From IMG/VR virus record IMGVR_UViG_3300035670_000717, positions 1-35,866 of that record: a DNA stretch of 35,866 nucleotides; one strand, 5' to 3'. Below the pieces are notes generated by a model that ran no database searches, had not been told where the DNA came from, and saw only the letters and a list, made by a program, of their open reading frames with translations. The translations under genes and the position numbers were made by a program. Position 1 is the stretch's first letter. Each line of letters begins with the position of its first letter. Positions 14,666 to 21,342 of the stretch are shown piece by piece. The DNA comes from a virus.

Positions 14666-14889
14666 ATGGAACGGTGACGGTGTCGGAGATGGAATCCTAC
14701 GTTCACGACTTCGTGAAGCGGAACGGGGATTGGGCGAGGGAACTATCCCGGCAGCTCGAGGACTTCCAGATGGTCTACGGGTATTTGCTCGAGGACATCG
14801 ACCCGGGGAATGACCTCGCGATTGCGTACAACGCAATTGAGAGTGCGTCCCAGTACCTCGAAGACATCTCGAAGGGGAAACTTCAATGA
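14662..14889 (+). CDS. Hypothetical early protein (helical, acidic)
   Basis: 75 residues, not recognised. The sequence is acidic and helical with many aromatic residues, and no cysteine or membrane segment. The start ATG overlaps the previous TGA as ATGA and its own stop overlaps the next start in the same way, so it is coupled within the early operon. Its codon use is similar to that of its neighbours, supporting a real gene. Confidence 0.65.
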   Translation: MNGTVTVSEMESYVHDFVKRNGDWARELSRQLEDFQMVYGYLLEDIDPGNDLAIAYNAIESASQYLEDISKGKLQ

Positions 14890-15050
14890 GCGACGCTCGG
14901 TGGAAATCGTACCTCGCGGGGCCACAGTGGCAACGTCTCGTGAAGGGGTTGGAGGCAGAGGTTCTTCGGCAGGCAATAAAAAAGGCCCGTATTGAGAGTA
15001 CGGGCCACACAACGAAGGCGACAGAGCCTTCCAAAAGGGTAAGCAAATGA
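14886..15050 (+). CDS. Small basic hypothetical protein (54 residues)
   Basis: The start ATG 14886 overlaps the preceding TGA and the stop (15048-15050) overlaps the next ATG, a tight fit that supports a real small gene. The product, beginning MSDARWKSYLAGPQWQRLVK, is basic and helical and ends in a TTKATEPSKRVSK tail. Part of the gene is a perfect hairpin (14984-15006) that would act as a terminator on the opposite strand. Function unknown. The RNA structure may also influence translation of the next gene. Confidence 0.6.
   Translation: MSDARWKSYLAGPQWQRLVKGLEAEVLRQAIKKARIESTGHTTKATEPSKRVSK
14978..15006 (-). terminator. Leftward-facing intrinsic terminator inside an early gene
   Basis: On the minus strand: GGCCCGTA (15006-14999), 7-nt loop, TACGGGCC (14991-14984), then TTTTTT (14983-14978). 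The stem is perfect at 8 bp. No leftward gene is visible to its right, so it may block antisense transcription from reaching the switch region. Confidence 0.7.
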
Positions 15051-15442
15051 TAGCACAATCAGAAGTAGAAGTCTACCTGACCGCTCGACAGACCGCCCGC
15101 AATGGGCTGGTTGCCATGACCCGGTTCCTGGCTGAGTCCGGGGACTATTCCCAGCTCGAAGAGGCTATCGGCAAGTACGACACGGACATGTGGCGTTTGA
15201 GCCGCCCCCACTTCCGTCTTGGCGATGACGCGCGGAGCCAGGAGTCCATCGAGGACGCACTACTCAACGTCCTCGACGAAACCCTCGACGCGATGACGAA
15301 CCCGCCGCTTCCCGTGATCGGGTTAATCAACAACTGGCGTGCGCTCGAAACCATCAGCGATTCGATGGCCTTCGACGCACGGTACAAGGGTACTGTCCAG
15401 GAACCTGAGCGGCTGCAACTGCGGTACGAGTGGAGCGCGTAA
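15047..15442 (+). CDS. Hypothetical early protein
   Basis: 131 residues, not recognised. The ATG 15047 is coupled to the previous stop and an AAAAGGG site lies 10 bases upstream. The sequence is mainly helical and acidic (e.g. ESIEDALLNVLDETLDAM), with no zinc ligands or membrane segment, which suggests a soluble oligomeric or regulatory protein. It stands before the replication and recombination genes. Its stop is shared with the next start (TAATG). Confidence 0.65.
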   Translation: MIAQSEVEVYLTARQTARNGLVAMTRFLAESGDYSQLEEAIGKYDTDMWRLSRPHFRLGDDARSQESIEDALLNVLDETLDAMTNPPLPVIGLINNWRALETISDSMAFDARYKGTVQEPERLQLRYEWSA

Positions 15443-16038
15443 TGGCACGTCGCGACCTCGCAAGCCTGATCAAGCATCACACCGGGGCGGTCGAGTCGGC
15501 CTCCCCGGCCCCCAACACAACGAAGGAACAGAAAATGCAGAACCTACTTGGAATCGAGATTGAGGCCGTCATCGGAGGCGCGTTGATGCGTCTGAACTTC
15601 AGCGGAGAACAGAACCCGGCGGAATTGCGCAACGCAATCCTCGCCATCGACCCGAACGCGAAGATGCGAGACGATTTCCCGAAGCGGGGTGGCGGGCCGA
15701 GGGACACGAAGTCGGCCCGTGTGCTGGCAATTAACCTGCGTGTGACCGATGGCGGCGCCTTCGTGGATCTGGTGTGCCAAGGGCCGGACGGTGACATGAG
15801 CGTGGCGGTCTCGAAAAAGGCTTCCCCGGAATTTCCGGGTGCGCTTGAGGCCCTTGGGAAGTTGACCCCGAAGAACCTCGATAAGGTCAAGGCGGCGTAC
15901 TCGTCGAAGGGGAACGCCACGGTGATCCTCTCGGAGGCGGAACAGTTCGGCGCGAACTACTGGACGACCGAGGACGGCAAGGCATTCATGGACGCGCTGA
16001 CCTCCGAGGCCCCGGCGGTGCAGGGAGACGCAGCATGA
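15442..16038 (+). CDS. Conserved-looking protein upstream of the exonuclease; possible ssDNA-related factor
   Basis: 198 residues from ATG 15442 (overlapping the previous stop). A second in-frame start at 15535 has a better ribosome-binding site, GAAGGAA, in a 16-base leader also found before the gene at 18885; the shorter product would be 167 residues. The first 31 residues look disordered, so both forms are possible. The core alternates beta strands and loops (RVLAINLRVTDGGAFVDLVCQ) and ends with NYWTTEDGKAFMDALTSEAP. I do not recognise the family. Its place just before an exonuclease and resolvase suggests a role in recombination or DNA binding, an inference only. Confidence 0.6.
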   Translation: MARRDLASLIKHHTGAVESASPAPNTTKEQKMQNLLGIEIEAVIGGALMRLNFSGEQNPAELRNAILAIDPNAKMRDDFPKRGGGPRDTKSARVLAINLRVTDGGAFVDLVCQGPDGDMSVAVSKKASPEFPGALEALGKLTPKNLDKVKAAYSSKGNATVILSEAEQFGANYWTTEDGKAFMDALTSEAPAVQGDAA

Positions 16039-16868
16039 GCGAGTACATCTGCATCGACATCGAGACCCGCCCGACGAGCGACCCGGAACTGATCGAGATG
16101 GTGCGCTTTGAGGCTGCGAACCGTCAGCCAGCCAGGAACGCCCCCAAGGCGGAGAAGGATTGCTGGGACGATCCCGATATCGTCGCAGGACGGGCAGAGA
16201 AAGCGGTACGGGAAACCTCCCTCGACCTACTCTTTGCCGAGGTGCTTTGCGTGGGCGTGGTTACCGACGGCGTACAGAAGGTTGTCGAGTGCTATGACGA
16301 TGAGTTCGCCGGGTTGGCGAATCTCGCCACCACGCTTGAGGAACTGTCCTCAGCGGACACGGTCTGGGTAGGCCACAACATTATCGGGTTTGACCTCCCG
16401 GTGCTGTTGAACCGCTTCCGGAAGCACCAGATCATCCCGCCCCAGCATTTCCCGAACTACGTGGGGCGGTGGCGTGGTCGGGTCTGGGACACCATGCTCC
16501 GCACGCCAACGCGCAATGGTCTCGGGCTTGTCAACATGGCCGCATGCTGCCGTGCCTACGGGCTTCCCGCCGCGAAAATGGACACGTGGAGAGGGGAACC
16601 CGTGAGCGGGGCGATGGTCTGGGACATGTATCTCGCCGGGGATACGGACGGCATTAGTTTGTACTGCCTGAACGACTGCGTATCAACGGTTGGGCTGTTT
16701 GAGCGTCAGACGTTCGGCGGGCAATGGGGAACGATGGATGACCGCCGCGATATTGCTGAGGCGGTGACAGAGATCGAAACCTCGGGCATGAGCGAGTCTG
16801 CAAAGGCGCTTACCCTGGTGCGTTTGCTGGATGCCAGCGGGCTTATTCCGCGAATGACGGCCCTGTGA
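16035..16868 (+). CDS. DEDDy-type 3'-5' exonuclease
   Basis: 277 residues. The five catalytic residues of a DEDDy nuclease can be seen: D8 and E10 (CIDIETRP), D120 in VGHNIIGFDLPVL, and Y210-x3-D214 in YCLNDCVSTVGLF. The spacing and the WDTM at about 151 agree with the PolB-like exonuclease domain found alone in many phages (DNA_pol_B_exo2 family). The protein has no polymerase domain. It probably trims 3' ends in recombination or proofreading with the host polymerase. It overlaps the preceding gene by 4 nt and is followed directly by a tiny membrane protein gene. Confidence 0.88.
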   Translation: MSEYICIDIETRPTSDPELIEMVRFEAANRQPARNAPKAEKDCWDDPDIVAGRAEKAVRETSLDLLFAEVLCVGVVTDGVQKVVECYDDEFAGLANLATTLEELSSADTVWVGHNIIGFDLPVLLNRFRKHQIIPPQHFPNYVGRWRGRVWDTMLRTPTRNGLGLVNMAACCRAYGLPAAKMDTWRGEPVSGAMVWDMYLAGDTDGISLYCLNDCVSTVGLFERQTFGGQWGTMDDRRDIAEAVTEIETSGMSESAKALTLVRLLDASGLIPRMTAL

Positions 16869-17005
16869 TGACCGTCGCTCCTGTCGTTCTCCTTCTGGCC
16901 TTCGGGGCTGGGGTTGTGACTGGGCGCATGCTCAGGCCCCGGCCCCTGTGGGCCAACCAAGAATACTGGACTCGGCGGTTCTACCGCCTTCTCGATAAGG
17001 ACTGA
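16868..17005 (+). CDS. 45-residue membrane protein
   Basis: The ATG 16868 overlaps the exonuclease stop, and the TGA 17003-17005 overlaps the next start. The product begins MTVAPVVLLLAFGAGVVTG, a single membrane helix, followed by a basic, aromatic tail (LRPRPLWANQEYWTRRFYRL in part). The coupling on both sides supports a true gene despite its size. Function unknown; small one-helix proteins in early phage operons often act on host membrane processes. Confidence 0.6.
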   Translation: MTVAPVVLLLAFGAGVVTGRMLRPRPLWANQEYWTRRFYRLLDKD

Positions 17006-17358
17006 TGACCATGACCCGAATGGAACTGAAGCACTCGATTGAGCGCACCTTGATGCAGTTTGGCCTTGAGCCGGATAGCAGGTTCGCGGAGTTGTCCGCC
17101 GAGCTTGCAATCACGTTCGATGTTTACAGCGGTCTGCACTCGGCGTGCATCGATGTGGTTGGCAGAGTAGACCAGATCATGACCCCGAAGGCGACCCCAT
17201 CGAAGGAACTGATCCTGAAGGTGGCGGTCGAGAATACGGTCGAGAACGGGGTGAAATTGGCCCGGATGCGCGAGATGGTAACGGTGTTGGGGCTTGACGT
17301 AAGCGCACCGGAACAGATCGTCGAGGGGCAAATCACGCCCGAATTGCCGGGGGTCTGA
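17005..17358 (+). CDS. Hypothetical early protein
   Basis: 117 residues from ATG 17005 (a second ATG follows at 17011). Helical, with leucine-rich amphipathic segments (LKHSIERTLMQFGL, LSAELAITFDVYSGL) and an acidic C-terminal end. No known motif. It lies between the exonuclease and the Holliday junction resolvase, so a role in DNA metabolism is possible but unproven. Its stop lies one base before the next start codon. Confidence 0.6.
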   Translation: MTMTRMELKHSIERTLMQFGLEPDSRFAELSAELAITFDVYSGLHSACIDVVGRVDQIMTPKATPSKELILKVAVENTVENGVKLARMREMVTVLGLDVSAPEQIVEGQITPELPGV

Positions 17359-17359
17359 C

Positions 17360-17854
17360 ATGAGTACTCCGAGCCGCATACTCGGGGTCGATCCGCACGT
17401 TGACCACCTCACCATCACCGAGTTGATCGGTGGGGTGGTCGCTACATGTCGGACGATCCGACGAGGGAAAGAAGGGAATCCATTCCCGGACTGGATGCGC
17501 ACACTTTGCGCGGAATTCAAAACCTCCCAAAACTGGCAGGTCTACATTGAAGGCATATACCTCGCGCAGCATGGTAAACAGCGGAAAGAGAACGTTCAGG
17601 CGTTCGCCAGCCTCGCGGCGGTGCAAGGTGAGGTCGGGATGGTCTGTCGCTATTACCGCGTCCCCTTAACTGTCGTCCCTCCAACCACGTGGATGTCCGA
17701 GGTACTGGGTATCACTCGCGGGCGGGAGGAAATAAAGGCGGCGTCGATGGAACAGGCCCGACGGCTCTGGGCGGTCACCAACGAGCATGAGGCAGATTCT
17801 GTCTGTCTCGCGGTCTACGGTTACCGTGACCAACACTACCGGAGGGCGATGTAA
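17360..17854 (+). CDS. RuvC-like Holliday junction resolvase
   Basis: 164 residues with the RNase H-like RuvC core: D11 in RILGVDPHVDHLTI, E64 in VYIEGIYLAQ, and the C-terminal acidic pair in NEHEADSVCLAVYG (E144/D146). The intervening KENVQAFASLAAVQGEVG and VVPPTTWMSEVLG segments match the helix and strand that carry substrate contacts in RuvC. It would resolve branched DNA from recombination or replication before packaging. It is placed directly before the initiator gene and overlaps it by one base (TAATG). Alternative: another RNase H-fold nuclease, less likely given the HEADS motif. Confidence 0.82.
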   Translation: MSTPSRILGVDPHVDHLTITELIGGVVATCRTIRRGKEGNPFPDWMRTLCAEFKTSQNWQVYIEGIYLAQHGKQRKENVQAFASLAAVQGEVGMVCRYYRVPLTVVPPTTWMSEVLGITRGREEIKAASMEQARRLWAVTNEHEADSVCLAVYGYRDQHYRRAM

Positions 17855-18813
17855 TGGCGAAACCATCCTTACTCGAGTGCCTCAAGTTTCGGCTGTTGAC
17901 CGAGCGTCTTGGAATCCCAAGGGTTCAGCTTCTCGGCCACCTTGAAATGATGTGGCTGACCGCCCATGCATCAGGAAACCCGACCTTCCCCTCGTCCCGG
18001 CACGTGGAGGCTGCGGCGGAGTGGTCTGGGGATGCTGGCGCGTTCGCTGAGGGCATGACCGAGGAGGGATTCCTGGACACGGAAGAGGATGGATCACTGA
18101 CGATCCACGATTATCTCGACCACGCCCCAGAGTATGTCAAGGCCCGTTTCAAGGCCCGTCAGAAGGCCAAGGGAAGAAGGGTTCCTCAGGACGATTCGGA
18201 AGATTTCAAAAAAATTCTGAAAAATTCTGAAAAGTTCCAAAACGTTCGGAATGATTCTGAAAATTTGGAACCTAACAACCCAATAAACCCAATAAACCGA
18301 TCCAACCCAATAAACCAAGCCCAACCCGATACAACCGATACCGATACAACCGAGGACGTGGAGGAATCGGATGAAGAAGAATCGGCGGTGGAATCACGGG
18401 AGGTGGTTCAGTTTCGGAAATGGGCCGAGCTTCGGAAATCGGCATCGGCTGGCACACATGTAAATACGTTAGCCCAGCCCGTGGGCGCATCGTTGACGGG
18501 TCTGGCTCAACGCCTTGAGGCGGCCGCACACGATGGGGCGGAGCAGCTCGTCTCACGGGCGTTACGGGCCGGACAATGCGGGGAGGAGTGGAGGCCTTGG
18601 TGGCGGGAGGTCATCTCGCGATTGGGGTCAGACGGCACAGGCGGTCTGTCCACCCTGACGGAGCAGATTGCGCACACCGAGGATGCCCAGAATCCCAGGA
18701 TGCGCGAGGCTAAGGGAATTGGGCCAATGAAGGATCCGAAGGGATACCTCGTAAAGGCGGCAACGAAGGTCTGCAAGACACACCAAATAAGGTGGCCTTC
18801 TTTCCCCGACTGA
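17854..18813 (+). CDS. Replication initiator (winged-helix, lambda O / DnaD-like), gene contains the origin
   Basis: 319 residues. The first 90 residues look like a winged-helix DNA-binding domain typical of phage initiators: KFRLLTERLGIPRVQLLGHLEMMW, then a wing ending in LTIHDYLDHAPEYV. A disordered linker (about residues 105-185) follows, encoded by AT-rich iterons and giving the repeats KNSEK and NPIN. The C-terminal third is helical (VGASLTGLAQRLEAAAH) and may load the helicase or its loader. The plan parallels lambda O, whose gene holds ori. No helicase loader gene is obvious nearby; the SF2 helicase at 21955 is not a replicative DnaB. Confidence 0.78.
   Translation: MAKPSLLECLKFRLLTERLGIPRVQLLGHLEMMWLTAHASGNPTFPSSRHVEAAAEWSGDAGAFAEGMTEEGFLDTEEDGSLTIHDYLDHAPEYVKARFKARQKAKGRRVPQDDSEDFKKILKNSEKFQNVRNDSENLEPNNPINPINRSNPINQAQPDTTDTDTTEDVEESDEEESAVESREVVQFRKWAELRKSASAGTHVNTLAQPVGASLTGLAQRLEAAAHDGAEQLVSRALRAGQCGEEWRPWWREVISRLGSDGTGGLSTLTEQIAHTEDAQNPRMREAKGIGPMKDPKGYLVKAATKVCKTHQIRWPSFPD
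18214..18353 (+). other. Probable replication origin with three kinds of iteron inside the initiator gene
   Basis: Three ATTCTGAAAA repeats begin at 18214, 18224 and 18254 (10 and 30 bp apart, one helical face) in an AT-rich stretch. Three CCCAATAAAC repeats follow at 18279, 18288 and 18306, then two CCGATACAACCGA repeats at 18326 and 18341. The remainder of the gene is GC-rich. The clusters and AT-rich DNA match an initiator-bound origin. Confidence 0.75.
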
Positions 18814-18884
18814 AGCCGAAACGCGGAACGCGGGGCGAGGTGATTTCCGCCGCGCCCCACATGACACAACGAAGGAACAACACG

Positions 18885-19130
18885 ATGAACCACGAACGAA
18901 TACTGTTCGCCTATCTCGGCGCAATCCGAGAGCGCGACCGCAAGGAAATCATGGACAGCCTCGACGAGATCGCCTTCGCGAATTTGAACCACGGCCTGTC
19001 CTCGCAGGTGGACGCGAACGTCAGGTATCAGGCGGCGGTCAAACGCGCCGTCGCGAACCTGCACCCGAAAGACCTGAGTTACCTCGACGACCGGATCCGG
19101 GCCGAGGCGAAGAAGGGAGGCTGGAGATGA
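18885..19130 (+). CDS. Hypothetical early protein
   Basis: 81 residues. ATG 18885 was chosen because GAAGGAA lies seven bases upstream in a 16-base leader also present before 15535; an in-frame TTG/GTG upstream lacks this support. The product is helical and charged (RERDRKEIMDSLDEI), with no recognised domain. Its stop overlaps the next ATG. The 71-nt gap from the initiator gene contains short GC-rich inverted repeats but no T run, so no terminator. Confidence 0.65.
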   Translation: MNHERILFAYLGAIRERDRKEIMDSLDEIAFANLNHGLSSQVDANVRYQAAVKRAVANLHPKDLSYLDDRIRAEAKKGGWR

Positions 19131-19399
19131 GCACGTTTCAGCTTGAGTTCGACTTCGGACAGAGGTGGACAAAGGCCGACAGGCTTGTGGTTGTCCACCA
19201 CCTTACCGAGCCGTGGTGGATGGTGCTAGACAAGGTCGGGAAACGTGTACCCGGTTGCCCGTTGACAGCCTCCTCAGATGAGGCTATGACGTGGGCAGAA
19301 CGGAACCTGGGCGTGAAGCCGTATGTGTGGCCCGCAGAGTGGGGCTGGGTCGTTGGGGCAGACTACAAGACACCAACAGGAGCGACGAATGGACACTGA
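19127..19399 (+). CDS. Hypothetical protein, tryptophan-rich
   Basis: 90 residues, coupled to the previous gene by ATGA. It begins with an FQLEFDFGQRW strand and has nine tryptophans, for instance TEPWWMVLDKVG and WPAEWGWVVG, suggesting a compact beta domain. It overlaps the next gene by 11 nt. Not recognised. It begins the accessory string of small genes that runs to 21872. Confidence 0.6.
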   Translation: MSTFQLEFDFGQRWTKADRLVVVHHLTEPWWMVLDKVGKRVPGCPLTASSDEAMTWAERNLGVKPYVWPAEWGWVVGADYKTPTGATNGH

Positions 19400-19805
19400 G
19401 TTGCTCGATGCACCATTCTCAGAAAGGGCGGCGGCCACCAGGGCGTGGATGACCGACGTGCGCGATCCAGCCGACAATGCACGCGAGGGGAAACGCTGCA
19501 TCGAATGCGGGCGGGCCTGTGGCGAGTATGACCTCGCGGAAATCCCGTGCGGTTGGGCGTGGAGGGCAGCGGCGAACCTTGGATGGATGGCCGCATTCAG
19601 GTCGGGGTGGTCATATCGTGTGGAGCGGACTCGGGATGCCGCCCGTGGCAAGGCGCTAGAGATGTTGGTTGATACATTCTCTCGGTGGCGATGTTATCGC
19701 GAGGAGTTTGAGTCTGACATTGCGGCGATACTGGACAGGCTGGATGGTGGCCTGTTCGGCTTCGAGGAGCCAAGAATTGAGGAGAACAGCGATGAGCTTG
19801 GATAA
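19389..19805 (+). CDS. Hypothetical protein with a C-x2-C motif
   Basis: 138 residues from ATG 19389, seven bases after AGGAGC. The visible feature is RCIECGRACGEYDL (about residue 36), a half zinc knuckle, followed by tryptophan-rich helices and an acidic C-terminal end (EEPRIEENSDELG). Upstream in-frame codons exist to 19323 but overlap the previous gene without a ribosome-binding site. The last codons hold the ribosome-binding site for the next gene, so its C-terminal tail is partly dictated by that site. Confidence 0.6.
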   Translation: MDTELLDAPFSERAAATRAWMTDVRDPADNAREGKRCIECGRACGEYDLAEIPCGWAWRAAANLGWMAAFRSGWSYRVERTRDAARGKALEMLVDTFSRWRCYREEFESDIAAILDRLDGGLFGFEEPRIEENSDELG

Positions 19806-19968
19806 GGCAATACGGTCGGGCAAGGAACACAGGCAGCAGTACCCGCCTGGGTCGAAGCGGAACGATGCCACGTGCCGCAACCACGGTAGTTGCCCGTGGT
19901 GCAGGCGCGGCAGGCAACACCGAGCGAAACGGCAGCAGCCAGTAGAGGAGGAGCAGAGCGATGAGTGA
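19792..19968 (+). CDS. Small zinc-finger-like protein (58 residues)
   Basis: From ATG 19792, after GAGGAG. The basic product has TCRNHGSCPWCRRGRQHRAK, a C-x3-H-x2-C-x2-C cluster also common in small phage proteins of unknown role, where it likely binds zinc and perhaps nucleic acid. It ends in EEEQSDE, encoded by the repeated start module of the next gene. Function unknown. Confidence 0.65.
   Translation: MSLDKAIRSGKEHRQQYPPGSKRNDATCRNHGSCPWCRRGRQHRAKRQQPVEEEQSDE
19947..19964 (+). repeat. Start-module repeat, copy 1
   Basis: GGAGGAGCAGAGCGATGA, containing ribosome-binding site and ATG for the gene at 19961. Identical copies lie at 20481 and 21167. Confidence 0.9.
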
Positions 19969-20314
19969 TAGCGCGACACTCGCAGAGGTAGCAGAGAAAC
20001 TATTCGTGTGCAGTATGTTACTGGAGGAGTGCGGCATGGCGTTAACGCAGACGCAACGCCGATACACGGATCTGGTGACAAGCGTGGCCGCTGCCGTAGA
20101 GGCCGTGAGTGCTGCAAGCACAGCGACAAAACAGGTCAGACGGATTTACCCGTGCCCGTACTGCTGCGCGGAGGTAGCGGTGCGCACACAGGTGCATTCG
20201 CCATGCGGCCCTCAGTGGTATTGCACCGCGTGCAACGCCACCGGGCCAACACAAGAAACGGTGGAGGCGGTCTATGTGCAGTTGGACGCAATCGCAGACG
20301 GAGCAGGGCGATGA
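19961..20314 (+). CDS. Zinc-ribbon protein, Lar-like anti-restriction candidate
   Basis: 117 residues. The N-terminal 60 residues are helical. The C-terminal half has C65-x2-C68 in YPCPYCCAEV and C88-x2-C91 in WYCTACNATGPT, followed by a helix. The order CPYC, strands, W-x-C-x2-C-xA-x-GP is the pattern of Lar-type restriction alleviation proteins (family Lar_restr_allev), which modify host type I restriction activity. The match is by motif only, and the N-terminal helix is additional. The start ATG 19961 follows the 18-base repeated module. Confidence 0.55.
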   Translation: MSDSATLAEVAEKLFVCSMLLEECGMALTQTQRRYTDLVTSVAAAVEAVSAASTATKQVRRIYPCPYCCAEVAVRTQVHSPCGPQWYCTACNATGPTQETVEAVYVQLDAIADGAGR

Positions 20315-20508
20315 GTGAGCGACTTTACCTTAGTTCGGAAATACACACGACACTGACTATCGAATTGTTCGGTCAGCACGTCGAGATACCGTGTACAGGA
20401 ATCGACAAGCATGCCGTCGGCATAGTCGTAGTGTATGACAAAGAGCCAAAAAAAAGTCTGGCGACAGTCGTGTTGCAGAAGGAGGAGCAGAGCGATGAAC
20501 GGATATGA
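20311..20508 (+). CDS. Small hypothetical protein (65 residues)
   Basis: From ATG 20311, after GGAGCAGGGCG, overlapping the previous stop. The product is strand-rich (IHTTLTIELFGQHVEI, GIVVVYDKEP) and ends in QKEEQSDERI, whose last residues come from the start module for the next gene. No known family. The size and repeated junction mark it as one unit of the small-gene array. Confidence 0.55.
   Translation: MSERLYLSSEIHTTLTIELFGQHVEIPCTGIDKHAVGIVVVYDKEPKKSLATVVLQKEEQSDERI
20481..20498 (+). repeat. Start-module repeat, copy 2
   Basis: Exact 18-base copy of the module at 19947, containing the start of the gene at 20495. Confidence 0.9.
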
Positions 20509-20869
20509 CGTGGCGATATACAAGGTGTGTCTGGAGAAGGCGTGTGAGGCGGGGTTCCTGGTGGAGTGCCGCGGGGAGGACATCCTGTTGTCGTATCACC
20601 GTGGCGGGAATTTCGTTGCGAGGTTTGGAAGTGTGGATGAGTGTTTGACGTATATCAATGGGTACCTGGTCGGGTACGGGGCGATGCCGAACATGGATTA
20701 TCTGGCGTCGCTGTTGGCGGAGAAGACTGTGTTAAGGCGGATGTTGGAGGGGCTGAAGGAGGGGGCGGTCATCGACCGGATGAGCCTGGAGGAGAGGCTG
20801 GAGGCGGTGATGGAGAAGTTGTATCACGCCCGACAAGACCGGGCGTGTATTGAGGAGAGAGATGGGTGA
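20495..20869 (+). CDS. Hypothetical protein
   Basis: 124 residues from ATG 20495, with an exact copy of the 18-base start module (20481-20498). The N-terminal half is alpha-beta (VAIYKVCLEKACEAGFLVE, FVARFGSVDECLTYINGYLVG); the C-terminal half is a long amphipathic helix (LEERLEAVMEKLYHARQD). No known family. It overlaps the next gene by 4 nt. Confidence 0.6.
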   Translation: MNGYDVAIYKVCLEKACEAGFLVECRGEDILLSYHRGGNFVARFGSVDECLTYINGYLVGYGAMPNMDYLASLLAEKTVLRRMLEGLKEGAVIDRMSLEERLEAVMEKLYHARQDRACIEERDG

Positions 20870-21129
20870 GGGTGTTTTGTGATGAGTGCCGGCGGCAGGC
20901 GAATGATGTGTATGCGGGGGAGTGGCGTATGTGTGATGTGTGTGGCCCGACGTGGCGGGCGTGGACGTGGCGACTACAAGCGAGACAACCACAGTATGCA
21001 CGCACTCGGGTGACATCGAAGTTCTGGTCGAGGAGTACGCACTTGCCGACCCGGCAACGCTCACGCCTGGTGCGCAGCAGTTGCGCGAGCGGGTGCGGAT
21101 GCTGTGTGACGCTACGCTTCTGGACGTGA
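20866..21129 (+). CDS. Zinc-knuckle protein, C-terminal part probably out of frame
   Basis: 87 codons from GTG 20866. The first 30 residues look genuine: FCDECRR then MCDVCGP, two C-x2-C pairs of a small zinc ribbon. After about residue 32 the sequence becomes rich in R, S, T and W, like a non-coding frame, while an overlapping -1 frame (20940-21188) becomes gene-like. Either the gene ends in a poor tail, or the two were once one gene and a shift occurred between 20937 and about 21000. Confidence 0.45.
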   Translation: MRVFCDECRRQANDVYAGEWRMCDVCGPTWRAWTWRLQARQPQYARTRVTSKFWSRSTHLPTRQRSRLVRSSCASGCGCCVTLRFWT

Positions 21130-21188
21130 CTGAGCGGCTGTTGACGGCATGGAAAGAACGCACGAAGGAGGAGCAGAGCGATGAGTGA
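20940..21188 (+). CDS. Hypothetical acidic protein overlapping the zinc-knuckle gene in another frame
   Basis: 82 codons from GTG 20940 (another GTG follows at 20961). The product has a plausible composition, with SGDIEVLVEEYALADPATL and QLRERVRMLCDATLLDVTERLLTAW helices, and ends in TKEEQSDE, set by the start module of the next gene. It has no clear ribosome-binding site of its own, which supports a link with the upstream zinc-knuckle frame by frameshift, or an assembly error. Confidence 0.5.
   Translation: MWPDVAGVDVATTSETTTVCTHSGDIEVLVEEYALADPATLTPGAQQLRERVRMLCDATLLDVTERLLTAWKERTKEEQSDE
21167..21184 (+). repeat. Start-module repeat, copy 3
   Basis: Exact 18-base copy of the module at 19947, containing the start of the gene at 21181. 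Looser versions precede 19792 and 20311. Confidence 0.9.
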
Positions 21189-21342
21189 ACACAAGGAGAG
21201 TACTGTTGCGCGGCGTGCCGAGATGGCTAATATCCTGCGGCTGTGGGCACAGCGGCAGCACCCCCCGACCGACCTGTCTAAGGTGGTCGGCGCGATGCCA
21301 GACCTGCCGGACGGGTTCGGAGAGGAGGAAGCGGAATGCTGA
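21181..21342 (+). CDS. Small hypothetical protein (53 residues)
   Basis: From ATG 21181 in the third copy of the 18-base start module to TGA 21340-21342. The product begins MSEHKESTVARRAEMANIL and has a short helix plus an acidic proline-rich tail. The stop overlaps the next gene, whose ribosome-binding site (GAGGAGG) lies in its last codons. Function unknown; supported by site strength and tight packing. Confidence 0.55.
   Translation: MSEHKESTVARRAEMANILRLWAQRQHPPTDLSKVVGAMPDLPDGFGEEEAEC

Noticed and set aside
14978-15006. A AAA AAG followed by a strong stem as a second programmed frameshift site
   Set aside because: A -1 shift reaches a stop after three codons, and the stem begins at the slip site with no spacer; a minus-strand terminator explains it better.
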